Positions 53,533 through 61,342 of a DNA stretch of 64,000 bases are shown here, piece by piece. Every line of letters starts with the position of its first letter. Position 1 is the first letter of the stretch. The stretch is from positions 1-64,000 of the forward strand of contig NZ_CP132313.1 in assembly GCF_030733845.1 (NCBI RefSeq), read 5' to 3'. Origin of the DNA: Shinella zoogloeoides. Lineage in GTDB: Bacteria > Pseudomonadota > Alphaproteobacteria > Rhizobiales > Rhizobiaceae. The notes under the pieces are model-generated. The model searched no databases, was not told where the DNA came from, and saw nothing but the letters and a program-made list of their open reading frames with translations. The position numbers and the translations under genes were made by a program.

Positions 53533-55164
53533 ATGAACACTCCTTCCTCCGCGCAGCCCCTGGGCGGCGAACGCTACCTTGTCGGCGTGGATGTCGGCAC
53601 CGGCAGCGCCAGAGCCGGCCTCTTCGACCTCACGGGCCGCATGCTGGCCTCCGGCAAACGCGATATCGCGCTGTTCCGCGAACCGGGTGCGATGGTCGAA
53701 CAGTCGAGCACGGATATCTGGTCCGCCGTCTGCGCCTCCGTGCGCGAGGCCGTCGAAAAAGCTGGCATCGCGCCGGATCAGGTCGCCGGCATCGGCTTCG
53801 ATGCGACCTGCTCGCTGGTCGTGCTCGGGGAGGGCGGCAAACCGCTGCCCGTCGGCCCTTCGGAAGACCCGGAACGCGACATCATCGTCTGGATGGACCA
53901 TCGCGCGGTGGATCAGGTCGAGCGCATCAATGCCGGCGGCCATGACGTGCTGCGCTATGTCGGGGGCATCATCTCGCCGGAGATGGAAACGCCGAAGCTG
54001 CTGTGGCTGAAGGAAAACCGCCCGCAGGTCTTCGATGCAGCCTGGCAGTTCTTCGATCTCGCCGACTTCCTGACCTGGCGCTCGACGGGCGACCTTGCCC
54101 GCTCCACCTGCACCGTCACCTGCAAATGGACCTATCTCGCCCATGAGAAGCGCTGGGATCCGGGCTATTTCCGGGGCATCGGCCTCGGTGTTCTCGCGGA
54201 CGAGGATTTTTCCCGCATCGGCCAGCGTGTCGTCGAACCCGGAACGCCGCTCGGCAACGGCTTGACGGAACGTGCGGCCGCCGAGCTCGGACTTGCCGTC
54301 GGAACGCCCGTCGCGGCCGGCATGATCGATGCCCATGCGGGCGGCATCGGCACGGTCGGCGTCGATGGTCCGCCGGAGAACAATCTCGCTTATGTCTTCG
54401 GCACCTCCTCCTGCACCATGACCTCGACCCGCGAACCGGTCTTCGTGCCCGGCGTCTGGGGGCCCTATTTCTCTGCCATGGTGCCGGGCATGTGGCTCAA
54501 CGAAGGTGGCCAGTCGGCGGCCGGCGCGGCCATCGAGCAGCTGCTCTCCTTTCACCCGGCGGCGGGCGAGGCCAGGGCGCTGGCGAAATCGCGCGGGCTT
54601 TCCCTGCCGGTGCTGCTGGCGGAACTGGCCGTGGAAAGGACGGATACGCTTTCCGACGCGGCAAGGCTCGCGGATGGCCTGCACGTCGTGCCGGAATTCC
54701 TCGGCAACCGCGCGCCCTTCGCCGATCCCCATGCCCGCGCGGCCATCGTCGGCCTCGGCATGGAGCGGGATATCGACAATCTCGTCGCCCTTTACATCGC
54801 CGGCCTCTGCGGCATCGGCTATGGCCTGCGCCAGATCATCGACGCGCAGGCGGCGGCCGGCGCGCCGGTCGACAGGATCGTCATCAGCGGCGGCGCCGGC
54901 CAGCTCGATCTCGTGCGCCAGCTTCTTGCCGACGCGACGGGCAAGCCGCTGCTCGCCACGCGGGCGGAGGAGCCCGTCCTCCTCGGCGCCGCCATTCTCG
55001 GCAGCGTTGCCGGCACGGCCTTTCCCGACATGCGCTCGGCCATGGCCGCGCTTTCGGCCGTCGACCGCACCTACCAGCCGTCCGGCGGCAAGACCGCTGC
55101 GCTTCACGCCGCCCGCTACGATGCCTTTACGCAGCTTCAGGATCTCGCGCGGAAAATCCGCTAG
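53533..55164 (+). CDS. rbtK: FGGY-family carbohydrate kinase, probable D-ribulokinase
   Basis: This 543-residue kinase has the FGGY phosphate-binding motif YLVGVDVGTGSARAGLFD, VWMDHRAVDQVERIN and GIGFDATCSLVV, plus the C-terminal adenosine region RIVISGGAGQLDLVRQLLA. Length and the Cys/Trp-rich substrate region (TCKWTY) match ribulokinases of the YgcE/AraB-like type. Placed after ribitol dehydrogenase it would phosphorylate D-ribulose, giving D-ribulose 5-phosphate for the pentose phosphate pathway. A bidirectional terminator follows. Confidence 0.88.
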   Translation: MNTPSSAQPLGGERYLVGVDVGTGSARAGLFDLTGRMLASGKRDIALFREPGAMVEQSSTDIWSAVCASVREAVEKAGIAPDQVAGIGFDATCSLVVLGEGGKPLPVGPSEDPERDIIVWMDHRAVDQVERINAGGHDVLRYVGGIISPEMETPKLLWLKENRPQVFDAAWQFFDLADFLTWRSTGDLARSTCTVTCKWTYLAHEKRWDPGYFRGIGLGVLADEDFSRIGQRVVEPGTPLGNGLTERAAAELGLAVGTPVAAGMIDAHAGGIGTVGVDGPPENNLAYVFGTSSCTMTSTREPVFVPGVWGPYFSAMVPGMWLNEGGQSAAGAAIEQLLSFHPAAGEARALAKSRGLSLPVLLAELAVERTDTLSDAARLADGLHVVPEFLGNRAPFADPHARAAIVGLGMERDIDNLVALYIAGLCGIGYGLRQIIDAQAAAGAPVDRIVISGGAGQLDLVRQLLADATGKPLLATRAEEPVLLGAAILGSVAGTAFPDMRSAMAALSAVDRTYQPSGGKTAALHAARYDAFTQLQDLARKIR

Positions 55165-55238
55165 CTCTCGGGGACAATGGCGACTGCAAGGACGCCCGGC
55201 AGCTTGACGCTTTACCGATCGGCCAGCGCGGGAAATAG

Positions 55239-55273
55239 AAAGGCCCCGGCTTCTGGACCAAGCCGGGACCTTT
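55239..55273. terminator. Bidirectional terminator after the ribitol operon
   Basis: AAAGGCCCCGGCTT and AAGCCGGGACCTTT form a 14-bp stem with one mismatch and a 7-nt loop. It lies 74 bp after the kinase stop and 38 bp after the convergent small gene. The A-run at its left end and TTT at its right end suit both directions. Confidence 0.65.
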
Positions 55274-55310
55274 CATTGCTGTCGTCGGCGGGCAATAAAT
55301 ACCCTGCCGG

Positions 55311-55547
55311 CTACAGCCAACCGCCCGAACGTAAAAAATGCGCCGTGGGGGGTTGTCGCGCATAAAACATGCGCGCCGATGTTTCGACGACCGAACGATG
55401 GCGTTTCGCGTCGAACGCGCCGATCGGGTAGGTGTCGATAAGATATTTGGCAAACACTTCTCTCTCGGCTGGATCAAACCATTCCTGCGACGTGATGTCG
55501 TCGAAGATCGCCTTGACCTGCTCAAGCTGTTCAGGTTCGAATTGCAT
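55311..55547 (-). CDS. Small hypothetical protein
   Basis: This is a 78-residue acidic protein, MQFEPEQLEQVKAIFDDITS at its start, predicted to be mostly helical, with a Trp-containing QEWFDPAEREVFAKYLIDTY segment. The ATG at 55547 has GGAGG seven bases upstream, which supports real expression. It ends in a Gly-Gly-Trp-Leu tail. No domain is recognised. It converges with the ribitol operon across a bidirectional terminator. Confidence 0.65.
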   Translation of the reverse strand: MQFEPEQLEQVKAIFDDITSQEWFDPAEREVFAKYLIDTYPIGAFDAKRHRSVVETSARMFYARQPPTAHFLRSGGWL

Positions 55548-55775
55548 TTGCTTTCCTCCCATACAACGTCGTTATTTTTCAAGCTGTTGCTTGTGCTTTC
55601 GCTGGTATGGATTGCGTCTATTTTATTCCGTGCCGGCATACCGTCTATTAAAAATGACACAGGCGGATGACGGATGCCGTTTGGCGCATCCTCCAGGCTC
55701 CGGGAAAGGATTTGTTCGGATCGCCGTCAGCGCCGCCGGGGTTGAGCCCTTGGAAGGTTGAGGATAGGTTCGGGC

Positions 55776-57065
55776 ATGGCGATGCTCAAGGACATCGGCG
55801 GCCTGCTGGCATTGACGGCGCGCCTTCTCGCACGCTTCTGGCCGCAACTCATGATCATCGGGGCGCTCGGGTTCGTCGCGCGTGCCCTTCTTCTCGAGGC
55901 GGCCGTTGGTGTCGGCCTGAGGGCGCCCCTCGGCGGGATGGTGACGCTGTCGTTCGTCGTGCTCGTCAAGCTGCTCGTGGTCATCGGCATGTTCGCGACT
56001 CTCAGCCCCGGCCTGCCGGCGCTTGCTGCCCTGCGTGGCGCAGCCCCTGCGACCGCGGCGCCCGCGCCCGAGGGGCGGGCGGCCAATCGGCTTCTTCTGA
56101 TCACCGCCGCGGCCATACTGCCGTTTTTCGCCTATTATGCAGCCTGGGGTTTCCTGGCGGATGCCGTGCGCGAATATTCCCGCCTCGCGCTGGATCGCGT
56201 GGCATTCGGGGAACGGGTGGAGATATTCGAGCTCCTTCGCTCCCGCAGCCTGATTGCGGCGATCGCCGCTTGCTGGGTCGTGCGTTGGCTCGCCAAGCGC
56301 GCCAACAGCCGCAGGCCATCTCCCTGGCTGCGCCTTCTGATCGTCGCGGCGGATGCAAGCTGGATCTTCATCGGCCTTTATGCGCTCGACAAGTGGAAGG
56401 ACGACCTGATCGGCTGGATCGGTGCCGGCGCTCTCCTGCAAGGCGTGGAAGCAAGCCTTGCCGGCTTCACTCTGGAAGCTCATGCCGCGGGGGGCGACGT
56501 GCCGGTGGAGTTCCGCCAGCCGAATGTCCTCATCCGGTTGCAGGACCTATTCTTCTACGCCCTCCTGCCACTCATCTGGCTGGTCATGGCCGCGATCGTC
56601 TACGGCTACGACCTTTCGGCAAAGCCTGCCGCGCCACCGCCACCCTCTCGCGCCACGACGTTCCGCAAATGGCTTCACGATTTCCTTGCGCATTTCCTGG
56701 GCGGATACCGGAGCCGCTACAAACCCGTCTGGACCTGCCTCAGCCGGGTCCTCGGCGCCGGCCTCGGAGCGCTCCTTGCCTTCATTGTCCTCTACCGGGC
56801 CGTCGGCTGGCTCACGGCCTGGACATGGTATGGCACGACCCATTTCTTCGGCCCATACACGTTCGAAACGTGGCAGCGGATCGGCGATATCCTCGGCGTT
56901 CTCGTGGGCAGTCCCGTTGAGCTCGATGGCGGCATCCTTTTCGATCCGGTTCGGATCGCACTGCTGGCCGCCATGCTGGAATTTGCCGTCTCCCGCAAGG
57001 ATGAACCGGCCACGCCTATTGGAGGAGCAGCGCCGGCTGGCCCGTCAAGGCGAGTGACAGAGTGA
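55776..57065 (+). CDS. Polytopic membrane protein of unknown function
   Basis: This 429-residue protein has about seven predicted helices, among them LMIIGALGFVARALLLEAA, TLSFVVLVKLLVVIGMFAT and LIWLVMAAIVYGYDL, with a Pro-rich cytoplasmic linker near residue 285. The family is not recognised. The ATG at 55776 is preferred to an upstream TTG. Its last 50 bp overlap, tail to tail, the 3' end of the leftward three-gene unit of anchored proteins. The convergent overlap suggests that the two units belong together; a role in envelope stress or export cannot be tested from sequence. Confidence 0.75.
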   Translation: MAMLKDIGGLLALTARLLARFWPQLMIIGALGFVARALLLEAAVGVGLRAPLGGMVTLSFVVLVKLLVVIGMFATLSPGLPALAALRGAAPATAAPAPEGRAANRLLLITAAAILPFFAYYAAWGFLADAVREYSRLALDRVAFGERVEIFELLRSRSLIAAIAACWVVRWLAKRANSRRPSPWLRLLIVAADASWIFIGLYALDKWKDDLIGWIGAGALLQGVEASLAGFTLEAHAAGGDVPVEFRQPNVLIRLQDLFFYALLPLIWLVMAAIVYGYDLSAKPAAPPPPSRATTFRKWLHDFLAHFLGGYRSRYKPVWTCLSRVLGAGLGALLAFIVLYRAVGWLTAWTWYGTTHFFGPYTFETWQRIGDILGVLVGSPVELDGGILFDPVRIALLAAMLEFAVSRKDEPATPIGGAAPAGPSRRVTE

Positions 57066-57552
57066 ACCCGCCGGCATCCCGCGGCACGAGATAGAGCTCG
57101 GCCACACGGACGGAAGCCCCGTTGGCGCCGGCCGTCAGTAGCGAGCATTGCGGCAGGTCCGCGGCTTCGGGCGCAGTCTCGCGCAGATAGTTGCCGGGCA
57201 GGAAGAGCGGCGCCCACCGACGCCCCCTGCTATCGCTCAGCGTCACGTTGCATGGCAGGGCCTGACGCAGGGTGCCGGCATCCTGAAAGGTCAATTTGAT
57301 TTCCGCGAGGATGAGATTGGTGTCGGGCAATGGTCCGGGCAACCGGCGAAGGGCGGCAAGCTGCCATCGGCTTCCGCCGCTGGTTCCGCTGCCATCATGC
57401 GCGACGGGCATGGGACGTTCCATGCTCTCTCCAAGCCATGAGAGCACCTTTCCTCCCGAATTGACGACGATCGCAAGCGGCACGACGAGGAACAGCGAAG
57501 CGAGGCTGGCCCAGTAACCGCGTCTTTCCCGTGACGAAACCGGCGTGCTCAT
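57016..57552 (-). CDS. Membrane-anchored protein of unknown function (third of three)
   Basis: This 178-residue protein has one N-terminal membrane helix (YWASLASLFLVVPLAIVVN) and a beta-rich periplasmic part. That part shares landmarks with the two genes upstream, including a SRGRRWAP strand and a terminal YLVPRDAGG. It starts at an ATGA overlap with the preceding gene and ends inside the 3' end of the convergent membrane-protein gene. It is not recognised; its fold may be of the immunoglobulin-like DUF4352 type, which is a guess from strand pattern. Confidence 0.7.
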   Translation of the reverse strand: MSTPVSSRERRGYWASLASLFLVVPLAIVVNSGGKVLSWLGESMERPMPVAHDGSGTSGGSRWQLAALRRLPGPLPDTNLILAEIKLTFQDAGTLRQALPCNVTLSDSRGRRWAPLFLPGNYLRETAPEAADLPQCSLLTAGANGASVRVAELYLVPRDAGGFTLSLALTGQPALLLQ

Positions 57553-58142
57553 GGTCCGGCCTCCAGCGTCCAGGGCATGACGCGTCCGCCGCGTGCAAGG
57601 GTGAGCATTTCGTGCCGATTTTCCGGCGGGACTTTGGTCATGGCGATTTCCGCCTGCTGCGAAAGCGGCGTCACCAGCGTTTCGGCGATGAGGAGGACCC
57701 CGCCGTCGATCTCGCCTTCAGGCAGCTCGAAGATGAGCAGCATCGGGCGCGGGATACCCGGTTCCAGCCGTTCGGATCCCAAAAGGCCGATTGGATCATG
57801 GACGCGCGTGCTACTGGCGAAGCGCCTGCCGGACGGTCCTTGCCATGCGGCAGAGGCGAGGGTGACGGATTCGTCTTGCGCCCTCGCCGCCGCCTCGATA
57901 ACGAGCCAGCGCCCGGAGGTCGTATAGACACGCGGTTCTGCGAAGCTCGAAACGATCAGCTTCCCGGCCATATGGACATTGGCGACACCGAAAACGAAGC
58001 GCCCGGTTTCAGCGGGTTTTCCTGCGGCGGCCGGCACGGTCACCGGCGAGAGGATTTCGCTGTAGTAGGGTGTGGATTGCTGCAAGCCGAAAAGCAGCAC
58101 TGCGGCCAGAAGAATGGCGAGGATGTTCGCGAACGTCGTCAC
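57549..58142 (-). CDS. Membrane-anchored protein of unknown function (second of three)
   Basis: This 197-residue protein has an N-terminal helix (FANILAILLAAVLLFGLQQS) and a strand-rich domain: TGRFVFGVANVHMAGKL, GRWLVIEAAARAQDE, PSGRRFASS and LLIFELPEGEIDGGVLLI. The alternation of an exposed W-LVIE strand and a GRRF/GRRW strand is shared with the flanking genes. ATGA overlaps couple it to both neighbours. Function is unknown. Confidence 0.7.
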   Translation of the reverse strand: MTTFANILAILLAAVLLFGLQQSTPYYSEILSPVTVPAAAGKPAETGRFVFGVANVHMAGKLIVSSFAEPRVYTTSGRWLVIEAAARAQDESVTLASAAWQGPSGRRFASSTRVHDPIGLLGSERLEPGIPRPMLLIFELPEGEIDGGVLLIAETLVTPLSQQAEIAMTKVPPENRHEMLTLARGGRVMPWTLEAGP

Positions 58143-58735
58143 GTGTCAGCGCTCCCGTCCTTCTGGGCCACAGTCAGCGGCACGACCGCCACGGCGTCGC
58201 GGTCGAACCAGTTCGAGGCGCCGTAGAGGTTGTCGCGCTTCTTGTAGATCTGGCTCCCTATCAGCAGCTTCAACTCGCGGGGCAATACCTGCCCGGCCGG
58301 CCATTCCCAGGTAGCGGTCAACTTCTCCGGCAGGCCCGGATGCAAGCCGCCCCCGATTGCCTTGTCCCGCACCAGATAGAAGGTCGGAGGCGCAAGTTCC
58401 GTCTCCGGGATGGCGAAGGTCAAGAGCTTGGCCGGCAAGTAAGCCGTGGATGCAGAGCGGTTGTCTGCCTCGAAATCGATGAGCAGGAAGGTTTTCGGCT
58501 CGAAGGGCTCGCTGCCGGAAGGCGGAAGATGGCTCATGCGGGCGCTGCCGATGGTGACATGCCATTGCCCGGTATCGACCCTTTCTCCCGGTGCGGCCGA
58601 ATGCAGGGGCTCCGGATTGGCCGCGTGATAGATGGCGGTGCCAAAGGAAACCGCGCTTGCGACCAGGCTTCCGATGCTGGCAGCGGCAAGGGTGAGTAGC
58701 CGTTGCCGGAAACTTCGCCGTTGCTCGTTCGTCAT
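58139..58735 (-). CDS. Membrane-anchored protein of unknown function (first of three)
   Basis: This 198-residue protein has an N-terminal membrane segment (LLTLAAASIGSLVASAVSFG) and a domain whose first half resembles DUF4352-type beta sandwiches: DTGQWHVTIGSARMSHLPP, then KTFLLIDFEADNRSAS. A basic cytoplasmic tail (NEQRRSFRQR) fits an inward N-terminus. It is the first of three coupled genes. The product is not recognised beyond this fold impression. Confidence 0.7.
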   Translation of the reverse strand: MTNEQRRSFRQRLLTLAAASIGSLVASAVSFGTAIYHAANPEPLHSAAPGERVDTGQWHVTIGSARMSHLPPSGSEPFEPKTFLLIDFEADNRSASTAYLPAKLLTFAIPETELAPPTFYLVRDKAIGGGLHPGLPEKLTATWEWPAGQVLPRELKLLIGSQIYKKRDNLYGASNWFDRDAVAVVPLTVAQKDGSADT

Positions 58736-58869
58736 TTCGACTCCCGGTCAGCAGCCCCTTGCATTGTCCCCTGACCCGGAGGATAGCCCGATTTTTACGT
58801 ATGCGCCAAGCTCGCCTTGGCAAAAGCGCGTCGGCGGTTCACGCTTCCAATCGACAGATCGCCTGAAAT

Positions 58870-60114
58870 TCAGCTCCTCAGCGCGCTTGCCGGGCTCAGG
58901 CGAAGTGTCGAGAGTGCCGGGAGGATGGAGACGAGTATGGCGGCGAGGACGAACCAGAAAACGAGGGACAGGTCCTCGCGCGCGAATTCCACCGGCATGC
59001 GGATGGCGGTCGTCGCGGCGAGGTTGGCCGATATCAGGTGGGCTGCGCAGTAGCCGATAGCGATGCCGAGCGCGAGGCCGGCGAGGAAGAGCAGGAAGAG
59101 TTCGCCCCAGACGATGGCGAGGATCGAGCGCCGCGGCGCGCCGAAGGCCCTCAGCGCTCCGATCTGCCGCCGCCGGGCGCCGACATGCATGATGGTGACG
59201 AGCAGCACGGCGGCGACGACGATGATCTGCGTGCCGATGGCGATGGCAAGCAGCAGGCCGCGGGCATCGCCGAGCGTCGCGTAGAGGCGGGTCAGCACCT
59301 CGGCGGGGAAGACGGCAAGCGTCGTCTCGCCGCGATAGTCCTGGCGCAGGCGATAGGCATCGGAAATGGATCTGGGCTTGACGAGGACGGCGGGAATGCC
59401 GGGCGTCGCGGCGTCGAAATGTTCGTCGAGCGCGGCATCGGCCTCGACAGGCGCTTCGTGATCATGGTCTCCGTGAGCCGCTTCGCCGCCGTGGTCATGC
59501 TCTTCGTCCCCCGCCATGCCATGCAGTTGCCAGACGGCGCGGATCGGCACGAGGATGGCGCGGTCCCAGGCCGTGCCCGTCGGGGCCATGCGGCCTCTCA
59601 CCGTGTAGACGATCTCGGTGTGGGTGTGGCCGCCCTGGTCTGCCGTCCCATGCATCGGCTTGATCTCAGCGCCGATCCGCTTCGGTACATCCGAGCCGAT
59701 AACTGCATCGCCGAGATGGGAGAAGATCGCGCCCTCGGCAAGCGTCGGCGACAATGCAGCGATAAGGTTGCTCGTCGTGCCGACGACCGGATGACCGTCG
59801 GCGGAATCGCCGAAGCCGACGGGCGCGGCGAATTCTACGCGTGGATCCTCCGAAAGCCTGGCCAGCACGCTGCCTGCCATCAGCGGCAGCGGTGAGGGCT
59901 GGAGGAAGACGGCGGAAAGCGCGAGCTGCGTTTCGCTGCCGGCGGCGCCGACCAGCAGGTCGAATTTTTCCGCTGCGCGGGCGCTGCCGAGCCTGACGGC
60001 GCGCTCCTGGAGGGTGACGGTGACGCTGAGCGCGACCGAGAGCGCGATCAGCACGACGACGGCCAGTGCGCCGCCCTTGAACCGCATGATATCGGCGAGG
60101 ATGAAGCGGATCAT
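58870..60114 (-). CDS. FtsX-like ABC permease with His-rich loop (Zrg-like)
   Basis: This 414-residue permease of the MacB/LolC class has an N-terminal helix (LAVVVLIALSVALSVTVTL), a large periplasmic domain and three C-terminal helices. The periplasmic part has a histidine cluster (His206, 208, 214, 217 and 219) and a second HTHTE motif near 163-167, which suggests metal binding. Its start overlaps the ATPase stop by ATGA. With the ATPase and the Cys-motif protein it resembles ZrgBCD of Vibrio, thought to move zinc, but the DUF2796 binding protein of that system is absent here. Confidence 0.83.
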   Translation of the reverse strand: MIRFILADIMRFKGGALAVVVLIALSVALSVTVTLQERAVRLGSARAAEKFDLLVGAAGSETQLALSAVFLQPSPLPLMAGSVLARLSEDPRVEFAAPVGFGDSADGHPVVGTTSNLIAALSPTLAEGAIFSHLGDAVIGSDVPKRIGAEIKPMHGTADQGGHTHTEIVYTVRGRMAPTGTAWDRAILVPIRAVWQLHGMAGDEEHDHGGEAAHGDHDHEAPVEADAALDEHFDAATPGIPAVLVKPRSISDAYRLRQDYRGETTLAVFPAEVLTRLYATLGDARGLLLAIAIGTQIIVVAAVLLVTIMHVGARRRQIGALRAFGAPRRSILAIVWGELFLLFLAGLALGIAIGYCAAHLISANLAATTAIRMPVEFAREDLSLVFWFVLAAILVSILPALSTLRLSPASALRS

Positions 60115-60797
60115 GCTGCCAGCGCCTCCGCGCTGTCCGCAACGATGCGGCCGCCCTCAAGGCCGATGCGCCGATCGAGCCGTTCCATCAACGCCGGATC
60201 GTGGGTGACGACGACGAGCGTCGCGCCGTCCTGCCGGGCAAGGCGTACGATCAGCTCGGAGATCGCCTCGCCGGTGCGGCGGTCGAGGCTGGCGGTCGGC
60301 TCGTCCGCGACGATCACGCCCGGTTTGGACAACAGCGCCCGTGCCACCGCGACGCGTTGCATCTCGCCACGCGACAGTGTTTCGACGGGTTGGCCCGGCC
60401 GGGCGATGCCCGTCGTTTCGAGCAGGTGGTGCGCGCGCTCGCGCATCGCCGGCGTCAGGCGGCGGGAGAGTCGCGCCGGCAGCACGACGTTTTCGAAGGC
60501 GGAAAGACCGGGAAAGAGATGAAAATCCTGCATGACGAGGCCGATATGGGCGGCGCGGAAGGCGTCACGCCTGCCGGCGGAGAGGGCGGCAATGTCCGTG
60601 CCGCCCCATGAGGCGGACCCTTGCGTCGCCGTTTCGAGGCCGGTGACGACGTTGACGAGCGTGCTCTTGCCGGAGCCCGAGGCGCCGGTGACGGCAAGCT
60701 GGCTGCCTGCGGGAAGATGCAGCCGGGAAATGGAAAGCACCGGCGTTTCAAGGCCGGGAAAGCGCATTTGAAGGCCGGAAATATCGAGCGCCAGCAT
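60111..60797 (-). CDS. ABC transporter ATP-binding protein, MacB/LolD class
   Basis: This is a 228-residue ATPase. Walker A is TGASGSGKST, the signature is LSRGEMQRVAVARAL, Walker B is VIVADEPTASLD and the switch histidine is in VVTHDP. The size is that of a LolD/MacB-type subunit. It is coupled to the permease gene by ATGA and lies 2 bp after the Cys-motif gene. The ATG at 60797 is chosen because upstream frame extensions lie in the preceding gene. Confidence 0.9.
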   Translation of the reverse strand: MLALDISGLQMRFPGLETPVLSISRLHLPAGSQLAVTGASGSGKSTLVNVVTGLETATQGSASWGGTDIAALSAGRRDAFRAAHIGLVMQDFHLFPGLSAFENVVLPARLSRRLTPAMRERAHHLLETTGIARPGQPVETLSRGEMQRVAVARALLSKPGVIVADEPTASLDRRTGEAISELIVRLARQDGATLVVVTHDPALMERLDRRIGLEGGRIVADSAEALAA

Positions 60798-60799
60798 GG

Positions 60800-61270
60800 T
60801 CAGACCGTGTTGAACGCCGCGTCGCGCAGGCGCAACTGGCTGCGGAAGCCGGTTTCCGGGTCGGTCCAGGCACCATATTCGAGTACGCCATGCGTTTCGA
60901 TGGGCGCATTGTATTGCACGAAGGTCTGCTTTTCGGCGAGGTAGACGACGAGGATATTGTCCGGCCAGTCGGCATCCGAGGAGCAGAACGGGCAGAGCGA
61001 CATGGGGATTTCCGTGAGCACGAAGAAGTTGGCCTCGGCCTTCAGCGGCGGCGCCATGAAGCCCTTGAGGGTGACCTCCGCGCCGTTCAGCCGCTTCACC
61101 TTGTCGGAGAATTCGAGGCCGAGCACGCCGAAGCTCTTGTAGAGTTCGCCGAAGCCGAGTTTTTCGCCCGATGATGCCGGGCGGGCGAAGGAAAGGGCGG
61201 GCAGGGCTGCGAGCGTCGAGAGCATCCGTCGCCGGGTGAAAAACGCGCGCGGGATATCCGTCATGGCCAT
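60800..61270 (-). CDS. Exported protein with CPFCSSDADWP motif (DUF3299-like)
   Basis: This is a 156-residue protein with a twin-arginine-like signal (RAFFTRRRMLSTLAALPALSFA) and a compact domain with GAEVTLKGFMAPP and FFVLTEIPMSLCPFCSSDADWP. The motif resembles DUF3299-type proteins that travel with Zrg-like ABC genes. The CPFC pair may bind metal or undergo disulfide exchange. GGAAGAAGGAAG precedes the ATG at 61270. It is co-transcribed with the ABC genes. Confidence 0.72.
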   Translation of the reverse strand: MAMTDIPRAFFTRRRMLSTLAALPALSFARPASSGEKLGFGELYKSFGVLGLEFSDKVKRLNGAEVTLKGFMAPPLKAEANFFVLTEIPMSLCPFCSSDADWPDNILVVYLAEKQTFVQYNAPIETHGVLEYGAWTDPETGFRSQLRLRDAAFNTV

Positions 61271-61294
61271 GCTTCCTTCTTCCTTCACGATGGT

Positions 61295-61325
61295 GCGGAC
61301 AGGCAGCACAGCGCCGCCTGTCCGC
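61295..61325 (-). other. Hairpin between phoA and the Zrg-like genes
   Basis: GCGGACAGGC and GCCTGTCCGC form a perfect 10-bp stem with an 11-nt loop inside the 72-bp gap after the alkaline phosphatase stop. No T-run follows on the coding strand, so it may be a partial terminator or an mRNA stability element. Confidence 0.45.
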
Positions 61326-61342
61326 CAAAGGGCAAAAGCCGC

